A stretch of DNA of 45,528 nt from Ectocarpus siliculosus (Eukaryota; Sar; Phaeophyceae; Ectocarpales; Ectocarpaceae): contig FN649736.1 of NCBI GenBank assembly GCA_000310025.1, forward strand, positions 2,027,149 through 2,072,676, read 5' to 3'. A model generated the notes under the pieces. The model made no database searches, was not told the origin of the DNA, and was given only the letters and a program-made list of their open reading frames with translations. Below are positions 36,501 through 45,528 of this stretch, piece by piece; within the stretch, counting starts at the first letter, position 1, and each line of letters starts with the position of its first letter. Both the position numbers and the translations under genes were made by a program.

Positions 36501-39128
36501 TCCTGCGGTCGACGACACCCTCTCCTAGGCCTAGCTGCCCTCTTTGGCCGGAGCCCCACGACAACAAGCGGCCCTGTGTGTTTTGAGGATTTTTTTGTTG
36601 CCCACCCCGTAAAAAGATACGCCGCAACAACAATACACGGAGATGGGGAGAGGGTGAGACAGGGTTCCGGGTGGGATGACGATTGAGCAGCACCGAAAGC
36701 GGTCCGCTGTGTGGCGCGAAAAAACAACGCCACGCGATCTATGTCACCTGAAATCGCCGGTGCAGCGTACGCTCCTCCTCGAGGATGTGCTCCCACAGCT
36801 CTTTAAGCGACTCGCTAGACGGAGACTGCTCCAGTAGCATCTTCACCGACTTACCTCGTTGCGATTTCAATCAATACGATACAGCGGTCGAGTTTCTGTT
36901 CATGATGATGGCGAGAACAAGCTACAGCATTGAACGACAGCGGATTTCTGATCGGACTGCCGTATACACATGCGTCGTACGATACCGTGGCAGGGTTGGT
37001 TGCACTCGTGGACTTGGAACAGTTATCGACTTCCCTTATAGTGGTAGGAGACATTCAACACAGTGGTTTTGCTGCCTTACGAAAGCGGTGATGTCGTGGC
37101 ACGTCACACCAGCTTACATCTAAACGGATATCGCCAGTATGTACTTTTTCTCCAGTCCTTTGCTCCATACCTTCTAGTTCTGTGCTATGTTCTGAACGGT
37201 TAGCACGGCCTCCGTAAAAGCAAACGCTTGCGTTCTAGCTCAGTTCGTCCGGTGTGCAAGCTTCACAAACCGATCGTGCCCCTCACCATCTTCATGCAAA
37301 GGAAGCCCTCGGTTGCGTGCGCGGCGTCTTCCGCGTTGGCCTCCCTCGTCACCGAAAACGTATCGCCCGCAGCAGCCTGTGCAACCCAATAGTCCTTTCC
37401 CGCCTTCAGATCGCCGGAAGGGTGCACCTGTGTTTTTGGTGTTTTCGTGCGCGTGTGTTGTATGGTCATTTTCGTGTTCCCAGCCAGATTATGTTGTCAT
37501 GTTTCGCTAGTTTTGTAGGCCACAAGCAAGGAAAATGCAGATGAGCATCGATCCTTCAGTGTGGAAAAGCAATGCACTGCACCAGCCGCGACGACGACGA
37601 GCAGTTCCTTGTTCTTTCAGACGTCATATACTGCTCCGGTAAGCCGTATGCTTTCTCGACAGTCGAGCAAGGCACACACGTTTCCGCACGAGGGGGTCCG
37701 AGAAATTGGCATTGTCGTCATTACCTGCTTGGGCAGTCTCTGAACGGCCCGACGATCAGGGTGGTTGGTGAACTGGCTTGTGGTGCCCAGCTGCCAGGAC
37801 AGACCTTCGCCCACAGAAAACACGAGGCCGTCATCGGAAACAAAGAGCGTGTGGCGCTTTCCCGCCGCGAGATCCACGAACTGCTTCTTCTGTTGGGGAA
37901 CATGCCAGCGAGTGTGTCGACCGGTGATGCGGAACGAGAAATTGAGCCACTACAACCCACAAAAGTCGTATCGGTTGCTCGTCCTATGCTCTTAGGATGT
38001 TCTAGTGATGGGTTGAGGAAAAATGCGCTCCTACTGTGTATGCTTCCTCTAGTAGTTTCGGTAGCGACTGTATCTGCTGTTCTGCGGGAAAACACATGGC
38101 CGCACTCTGAAGCGAAAGAAATGAGGGATAATCCTAGGGCATAGACACATCCACCGCGACAGCCACATCCACATAATACCCTCTACTACGCATCCCGTAG
38201 GCACCGCAGGTAAGGATATTGACCCACTCTCATCGCGAACGGCAACATCAAGCATGAACAGCGGTCAATTCCAGCGACTTCCTTGCATCTTCAATATGCC
38301 AGGCCTATGTTGTTGTAGTCAAGTCAAGTCAAGTCAAGCTCTCAAAGCCGTCGCATTGTTGAGTGGTAGTTTCCGTACCGTAAAGTTCGGGTGCAGCGGT
38401 CTCGGTGAGGATTCGGACCCATCCCGCCCAGTTCCGATCCTGAACTCCCCTCCCCACCCCCAACCAAGGGCAATCAGAGTGCCCTCAGGCAACCCCTTCA
38501 GCCTTTTCACATTGCCGCGATCTGCGTCCTTGCTGGTGGTCTTAATCTTCCTCCCAAACCTGTCCACTTCACGAGGTGTGGGGTTTGTTCCTTGGAGGGC
38601 GGGGCTTTTCCTGGTATCCGCCTTCGACGACTGTTCGTCCGTAGCTTGGCCAACGCGCCGACTAACCGTCGCCGATCCTGGCGCAGACATATCTCCATCG
38701 ACGCCGGACCGTTTCTGTAAACTCAAGCGGATATCTCCGTCTGGTCCATTTTCGCCGGTATTGGCCCGATACTTGTTCGGATTTCGCTGCTGCTGCAATT
38801 CACCACTGCTCGGCGAGGGTTGTCCCGAGGGGATATTTTCTCTTCCCTTTGTATTCCTGGCTTGTGATGATATCAGCCGCAGATGTTGCTGAACGGCCCT
38901 GTGCTCGGCATCATCGTCCCCCTGTTGCCCTCGTTGGTCCACGCCTCCCTCGACTCGACGGATTCTCTCGTTCGACGCGAACAGAGCGTCGGGCACGGTA
39001 ACGGCATTGACGCCTCCATCCTTAGTCAGTTTCCAGAAATGTACATTGTCAGGGGGTGCTTGCTCGCTGTCCAGCTCCCACTGGCGGAGCTTAGCGGCTG
39101 TGACTAACCGCGCGTTTCTGAGGACCAC
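33551..39128 (-). CDS. RCC1-repeat (beta-propeller) protein
   Basis: RCC1 repeats form seven-bladed propellers used in GTPase exchange, chromatin or E3-ligase scaffolds; the exact role here is not visible. Minus-strand exons in phase: A 39128-38379, B 37889-37725, C 37427-37287, D 36849-36748, E 36573-36409, F 36040-35865, G 35379-35142, H 34937-34897, I 34420-34291, J 33641 to about 33551. Exon A is a basic, Gln-rich N-terminal part ending in a weak first repeat (GWGWGGEFRIGTGRDG). Junctions restore repeats: HPNFT/KKQFVDLAAGKRH, PKQ/VHPSGDL then WVAQAAAGDTFSV, RFQ/GRLLSWGSGQRGQLGLG, DGK/VFSWGCGQDGRLGHGD, LWGRG/AHGRLGTGD, GQLGLGRR/VGEIKMPSK, AFDK/KELMTSIVAGKS and KDSR/VAPTRVDFPG then VKMAAGERHASALTLD. 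About seven blades are seen. Exon D (SLKELWEHILEEERTLHRRF) is a helical insert between blades. The start codon is not fixed; an ATG at 39567 (MSAKGGGNQREQ) is one candidate. The protein continues past exon J. Confidence 0.85.
38318..38339. repeat. Short (AAGTC)n repeat
   Basis: Four tandem copies of the pentamer CAAGT/AAGTC (TCAAGTCAAGTCAAGTCAAG), located in the intron just after the donor of RCC1 exon A (intron starts 38378). Confidence 0.8.
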
Positions 39129-39567
39129 GCGGCGGGAATTAGAGATGTACTATATCAGTCAGAGGTTTCAACACATGTTGCACCTGCACCTGGAATAAGA
39201 ACTGGAAAATCATGGACGATGCTGCACGCAGACACGTGTGGCAATTTGGTGGTGTTCCTGGTGGGAACTTGGAGTAGGGCTTCGTGTGTTGTTGGCAGTA
39301 ACATCAGTACGGGGCCAGGTATTTCTGTGTTTCTGCGTGTAGCCTGCATCATCAGCAGAAAACAAAACGACTTGTGCATCGGCAGGATAGGACCGTTACG
39401 ATAGCGCCAGTACAGCACGGTGCCTGTGTTGTGTTTAGGCATACCGCCGCTCGTCGAATTGCTGTGTGTGCTGTTGCTTGTGCTTGCGGGAACTACCGCT
39501 ACTGGAGCAGCAGAAGACTTCTTAGCCGTGGCTGCTCCCGCTGATTTCCGCCCCCTTTGGCAGACAT

Positions 39568-40979
39568 AGCAAGAGCTTACGCGTGGTGAAGCGGCGATTC
39601 TCCGGTGGAGGAGGTATTTGATATCGTGGTCGCTGCTGACAGCCTCCTCATAATGCCCCCCTGTTTAACTACTGGTGTGCGTGTGGTAGGCCACGTGATA
39701 ACTGCCGATATATTCGGGGGGTCAATACCGCGACTTATGTCCTATGAATGTGCTGGGAATTGGATTAAAATTGATCTTCAGGGTACATTATTGTGGACAA
39801 AGGCAGGTTTACAAAACACTCATAATGAGTTCAGCTCGCACCACGGTACTCTGTCTTCTTGGTCAATCTCTGACACACATCCTTATTCTCTGCCGAAAAA
39901 TAAGCATCATATCTTCCTGGGAGCCAATCAGCTGTCTGTGTCTAGTCCGTAGACTACTGTAGATTTCCAGTCTACGTCGTGGGGAGATGCCAGAACGTAT
40001 TCCCGTTGTCGACCATCACAGGTGGTAAGCCCATTTGAAGTGCGGGTCTGCTTCTGAACAAATACGCCATGGTTTACGAGACCGATACACCGTTCGCACC
40101 GCAGTGAGAAACGTCAACATATGTCTACAGCGTAAAGTAGTCGAGAAGACATCTGCGGTGCGTGCCGTGCATAGTGTACCACAGCAGTACATGTACTGTA
40201 GATCGGACTTACTTGTGTTTTTACCTTTTTGGTTGCTTGGAAATATACCAGAATCCAGACGTCTCTCGGAACCCTCGTTGCGAGAGGTGGAACTGCTTCC
40301 CTTTGAGCAAAAGGAGAACACCACGGGAAGGCCCGTTGCCACCTGCCTCGGAGGTAAGGATCTCGAATGGGACAGCAGCAACTGGTGCCTGTTGTGGCGA
40401 CCTTGGACATCTGTCGTCATCCGTGAATTTGACACGTTGGCTCCGAGAGGTTCGCTGCAAGATGGAGGACATTCTCCTCTGCTGCCTGTTCTTCCCACGC
40501 AGGACTATTACCGCTCCTGTCTGTTCCCCAGGACCGCATGTCGGGGGGCAAAGGAGGCTGCCGCGTGCGGTGCGGCTGGTAACTGGTAACGTGTGATTTA
40601 GGCAAGAAGCGGGGTAATCAGACCGGTTCGGGTAACCTTTCGGGGCTCTCCAGAGATTCGCCGCACATCAAACGGGGGAGATCGGCAGATCTTTGCTGCG
40701 ACGCTTGGGCGGATAACTGAAAACCAGCATGTCTGCTCTCCTGCTGGCGGATCTGCTCTGATGGAAGAACTAAGCGCTAACTACCTCTTCTTGCCACTTC
40801 ATTCCTGCTCCCTGTCTCTTTAAGCGAGACGGTACACGTCGGGACTAAAGCGGAGATACCCCGAACGAACTCAGCCGGTTGCGGCTACACTACACTCTAA
40901 TTTCAGAGACGCGTCCTCACCGCGTTGTCAGGGAAGGACCATAGATATTTAGGTAGGCTGGTACTTGTACGGCTCTCGG
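39568..40979. other. Intergenic space between divergent genes
   Basis: The RCC1 gene runs left and the next gene runs right, so both promoters should lie here (a head-to-head arrangement). I see no clear TATA or initiator motif. Open frames such as 40016-40498 (-) and 40035-40589 (+) overlap each other and show no domain. Confidence 0.4.
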
Positions 40980-43900
40980 ATGGAGAGATACGATGTGCCG
41001 GATGCTCAACTCCCCACGGCGAGGTCGTCTTCCGATCTTGCGTCTGTCAGGGAGGATTTCAGCTCTTGGCTAGACGCTATCTTTCCATCCAACAGGTTAG
41101 TCAGGCAGCGAGAACGTTTCCAAGCGTAACTAGCATGAGGAGCTGAGGATAGCATTTTGTTCTTGCAAACGACACTCCTGTCCACGAAATACATGAATAT
41201 ATGGAACTATCAGTGGGGTTCCACGCGAGATGGCGCCATCCTGCAAGAACGACGAATTTCTGTGTTTGAATTCTGTTGTTTTTATACCTGTGGTGCAAGT
41301 TTTTCATGTAGCCTGCCGCTATGGTCGGAGGTTCAACGACGGTGAAATGGTACCCGCTTTCATTACCACAGGTTGGATGAAGAGCACCACAAGAAGCAGC
41401 AACGCCGCAAGGTTACCCGTCAGCAGCAAGCAGTTATCGCTGCCAAACTGAGACAAGCCCTCCCCATGGAGCTTCCACATCCCACCAAGGACTCCGTAGC
41501 ACAACCCTGTACCAGCGGGGACCGGACGTCACATGGCAATCTAACAGAGCAAAGATACGGCGAATCAATGCCTACTTTGGCGCTCAGCGGATATAACGTT
41601 AGAGAGACTATTCACTGCGATGTATCGAGTCCAGGACGCCCATCACCAACACCGGCACGGCGGTCGTCAGCACCTCCCCTTTCCTTTCCTCTCGTGCGGC
41701 AAAACCATCTTCAACGTTTCCACCACTCTTGCAATAGAAAACAAGCCGTTCCCTCTGTGCTGCAGATGCAAGGCAGTCATCCTGCGAGCTTTCCGCATAT
41801 GAGATATAGCAGCAGACTATCTTCGCACCGGCCGGGTCTCCAGTTCTTCGAATCCATCCCTTCTCGGGCGCTCGTCAGTGTGGCTTGCACTCTTGTTTTC
41901 CTGGGGGCCGACGAAGCGAAACGGGTACTACGTAATTCGGTCGAAATATCTGAGCATGCCCCTATCTCAAGCTTAGACGCCGACTAACCTAGTACCTATT
42001 TTCCAGTCCCCCTTGTAAATCTGCGTCGGTTGATGCCTGTCCAGACTCGGCCAAGGTGTGATGCAACTGCGATTTTTCTGTTCTATTTTATGGCCCAGTG
42101 TCAATATCCTTTCACTTGTATGGCGGGGAATTCATTTCATACGTTGGACACTGCACTCAAGAAAACGAAATCCTTCCCGCCCCATCGCTTGGTACGGTCA
42201 TGATCTCACACGCTCCTCTCGTCCTTTCGCTCAAACGCGATTGACGCTTTACCGTGATCTCATACAGAACGGTGGCGAGGTCCTGTGGTTGCGCACGAAC
42301 GCCACAGGCAAAACCCAGAGACGGGTTTTGTCCACTGCAGAGTGCTTCATCACCAACCCTAGGCTTCGTCGCCGAGTGGCACTCAGCCTCAGCGGACGAG
42401 GGAATAACGGGAATGGTGGTGCCCAAACCACCATGACCCCGACAAGCGCACCCGCTGCGTTGCCGGTGGCGGCGGCGAAGGCGTTAGCAGAGGCGAGAAT
42501 GGATTCTCAGAAGGCGGGAACGAGAGATCAGACCCACCTTCGCCTCCGGCATAGATCAGGTTTGCTGTGCTGTAGCTCCTGGAGAATGCTGGTCAGTTGA
42601 ATGTATGCTGATTGTGGCGAATAGTTGCGATCCAAATGTTCGTGGTTGTTGTGGTATTGTGCTGCCTTCGATGCTAACGATGTACTGGCCCAGAAGAGCT
42701 GCGCACATCACTTGACTTATTTCTCCGACAATGTGACCACTGCTGCCGATTCTCGTGGCCCAGGAAAGGGAGAAAATCGGCACCCGGCGGCCTTGCTCAA
42801 GGTGCACCGGCCTGCCGTCAAACACAGTAAAGACAGCACCAACCACAGCAAAAAAGGCAAACGGAATGGAGAAAAAGGAGGGAGCACAGACGTCGCGATT
42901 TTGCACGACGTTGGCCAGATCGAGCAAGCCCTAATCAACGCCGGCAAAGCTGTGAGACAATCACCACCTGCCATGGGCACACCGGACAGCGTCACAGCAC
43001 AGCTTCAGCAACCGCAGCAGATGCCGCGGCGACCAACCTCTAGGGCATATATCAACGACAACGAAGGCCTTGCCGCCGATCTATCACGTGACCATTGCGG
43101 CCCAGGCGCTCAAGACATCGCTCCAAAGAACGACCAATCGCGCCAGTATCCAAGCCAAGGGGACAATGTCACGCTCGAGGTGGGCACGCCAAAGTTGGAT
43201 ACTGGCCAAGATGTGACACCAGTTGTTGGTCACTTGACTGCAGCACCATGCGGAGATTTTGCTGTGCCATCCGCCGGGCTGGCAGCGACGGGCTTGCGGT
43301 CGGAAGATGTTTCAGGGTTGCACGTCAGCACGGCAAAAGATGGAACGGTGCCGAGATCACGACCATGGGCTATCCAGAAATTCCTCGTGGCGAAGGGGCC
43401 GCGAGCATGGTACTGACAACTGGATTTTTCGACAGCTCGATTAATTTTATTTCTCGTTTTCCAAAAAATGTGTATTGAGGGGACAGGGGTCAACATATCA
43501 TTTTCGACTCTGTTGAGGGTGCTGTGGAGTGCCTCGCATTGCGAACAAGTATGTTCGTGAAAGCTTCACTCATACCCTGCTTGAAAACTGACTTTCTTTT
43601 CAAGCAGCACCGTCATCGATTTATTATCTATCCATCATGACATACATATTACTTCAAATTTTATCACATTATAGCGCAGCGACTTGTCCATCCAATTCAA
43701 CTACAACCAAGGCATCGCCGCATACAGCATCTATACCCCCACAGTGCAACCGTTGAACTGCAACTTCCAATGTTGGTGTCCCTCTAGGTCATGATTTCTT
43801 CTGCATTGTACCGTGCCTCCCGTTTGCTGAAGGGTGGTCAGAGTCGTTTGGAGGAGAAACCTGGGCTCCTATTGCTGGGTTATCAGTGATTCTGATCCGT

Positions 43901-45300
43901 TTATCACCTCGGGACTTTCCCGCGGTGGTTTGGGCCGCGTCAGTACGTGCAGTGCCGGTAAGAATGCGCTTAGCGTTCATGTCCTATATGCGTGGACTCA
44001 TGCACACTTGGACCTTCTGCCGATAGATAAATGGTTGTGATACCAACATAGAACCGGGAATCCCATGATTCGTGCGATATTGCTTTGGAATATCATATCT
44101 GGATCGCAATTTCTGCATGTTGTTGCTTGATTCCGCGCACGTCAACGCAAGTTCGGAGCAAGGCTGGCCCTGCTGGTTGGGAAGCTCCGAAACGCTTCGT
44201 GGCCAGCATTGTGGAGATTTTGGAAGTAGCATCAGCAACGGGTACGAACCAGTTGCGTTTCGAAGAGTTCGTGGCTGATCTCATCGAGGATAGCGATGGG
44301 AGATGGTGGCTCACTCAGGCAAGCGTCGGTTTGTATGATACATACCGATAAGGGGGAAATATTAGGGTGTGAAGCGGAAAAGGACACGCGTTTCAACTCG
44401 ATGCACGGTTAATGAAGTGTGCTGGCCGTCGCGCACCCTTGTCTGCTCGCGACGCATTCCATGTTCTAAACCATCCCTGGGCGTCTTGCCTGGTTTCACC
44501 ATTCTGTCTCTCTGAGTGTGGACGTTATATCCTTTTTTGCCGATACCGCGCGTTGTGGTGTGGTACCCATCACGGTTGAATACACACACATCTGATACAT
44601 ACCATCGTACCTCCCTCCACGGCTCATGTGCGTCGGTTCCTCCCCCATGTTGTCCCTCTCCCCAACATCTGTAACGGAAACGCCCTCCCAGGTCAAGGCC
44701 TTTCGCCTATTGTGCTCCCTCGAGATCACTCCGCCATCAAACTCGGAATATACGATATCCGGTTTGCGGAACTCCGCGGCGTCACACGGTGTGTTGGATT
44801 CATCAGGATCCACATGTACGAAGGGGGAATGCAACCACAGTGCAGAGGGTCGCAACGCACTAGGTATCGGGGTCGATGGCCCGAGGGGAAACGTCGAAGA
44901 ACAAGAGACGCACCGAGATGATGGCGGGCAAGATCAACATCGTCCCGCCGTGGCGGAGAAGAAGGGGTCTGTCATCCCCCCCGAATCACCTGTCCTCTCT
45001 CCTTCTTCCCCTGCAACACCTACCCCCATCAGCGATAAAGCCATCGATGTGATAAGAAGGCCAATAATAGAAGAACCCCTTGGGGTCGGGGTGCTTCATC
45101 CTGACCTTCTGCCTTCGAGGGATGCCAGCCTCAAGGACAGCCGTAGGTCAGGGTGTCCCGGATTGTACTGCAACAGAAGCGAGGCGCGTGGGGGGGAGCG
45201 ACCGCAACCACACCCCGGGTCAAAGGAGATTCCTCCTGCGACGGAAAGCCATCCGATGTTTCAGTTACCTCTGAAGGTAGAGGAAACCGGAGGTCAATAA
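40980..45300 (+). CDS. Multi-exon protein of unknown function with WWLTQVKAF motif
   Basis: Exon 1 40980-41095 starts MERYDVPDAQLPTARSSSDL and ends AG/GTTAGT. Exon 2 starts 41372 and joins in phase, PSNR/LDEEHHKKQQRRK, a basic helix (TRQQQAVIAAKLRQALPMEL). It may end at AAC/GTTAGA (41597). Later exons: 42268-42559 (NGGEVLWLRTNATGKTQRRV, then STAECFITNPRLRRRVA); about 42692-43399, a long polar segment (HDVGQIEQALINAGKAVRQS); about 43681-43775 (DLSIQFNYNQGIAAYSIYTP); possibly about 43788-43889 (SALYRASRLLKGGQSRLEEK); about 44159-44318 (KRFVASIVEILEVASATGTN, then LIEDSDGRWWLTQ). The last exon, 44692-45300, opens VKAFRL and continues as a Ser/Pro/Asp-rich tail to TAA. Joining 44318 to 44692 gives WWLTQVKAFRL, a motif I recall, without a named family, from uncharacterised stramenopile and other protist proteins. 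The intron is GC-AG. The 42559 and 43899-44159 junctions are not reconciled. An AAG/GTAGAG donor near the end leaves open that the gene runs past the contig. Confidence 0.65.
44319..44691 (+). other. GC-AG intron
   Basis: Donor CTCACTCAG/GCAAGC, acceptor CCCTCCCAG/GTCAAG. No GT donor nearby keeps the frame. Removal in phase 0 restores WWLTQ/VKAFRL. The donor matches the strong AG/GCAAG consensus expected when GC replaces GT. Confidence 0.75.
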
Positions 45301-45528
45301 CGTGGAACAGGTTTTCACCCTGTACGTGCTTTCGAGAATCGTTGTCACGTAGACTCATCCGCTGTTGAGTAGGGGACGCTCGAAGGACAGATTGTCCAAA
45401 CGACATGCAGACGGCGTTCCGCCAAAGAAGCTCATTTGGCGCTCGACGAGCGACGGCCTCCTCTTCAATTCATTACGTCTTATAGCTTCATTGGTACTGA
45501 TGTCACCCCCCCCCCCCCCCCCCCCCCA
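45301..45528. other. Contig end with 22-base poly-C
   Basis: After the TAA at 45300 there is unremarkable sequence, then a C run at 45506-45527 and a final A. With the poly-G near the left end, this marks an unresolved homopolymer or read tail at the assembly edge. Confidence 0.8.

Overview
The window is eukaryotic nuclear DNA from a draft assembly. Genes are split into many short exons with GT-AG (and at least two GC-AG) introns of roughly 100 to 1900 bases, coding and intron DNA are both near 50 % GC, and intergenic DNA carries minisatellites and a small DNA transposon. A ciliary RP2 (XRP2) homologue says that the organism builds flagella. Together with the exon texture and a WWL-Q-VKAF type motif, this suits a stramenopile, most likely a brown alga of the Ectocarpus type; that placement is inference.

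Layout. 1-504 is unreliable contig-end sequence. 1843-6556 is a large minisatellite of about 40 units, 121 bases long in its uniform part. About 7.0-9.8 kb (+) is an unrecognised coiled-coil gene with a (CTGT)n microsatellite in one intron. 9.8-12.8 kb has no convincing gene. 12.85-13.5 kb (-) holds fragments of an acidic protein gene with a reading-frame conflict. 13973-15013 is a TA-flanked element with 29-base terminal inverted repeats and subterminal 18-base motif arrays. 16063-23912 (-) is the RP2 gene, ten exons in my reconstruction, eight of them joined with confidence. 26.26-39.1 kb (-) holds, in transcription order, an RCC1-repeat propeller, a Cys/His cluster, an alpha-helical basic region and two WW domains. 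These may be one very long gene or two to three adjacent ones. 40980-45300 (+) is a multi-exon gene of unknown function ending in WWLTQ/VKAFRL across a GC-AG intron. The window ends in a poly-C run, another contig edge.

How sure. I chained exons by hand, asking that splice sites, reading phase and family spacing agree. RP2 exons 1-7 and the RCC1 exons A-I meet this at every junction, so they are the firmest calls. No functional link between the genes is visible beyond RP2 pointing to the flagellum. I found no rRNA, CRISPR or prokaryote-type feature, and no tRNA gene I could support.
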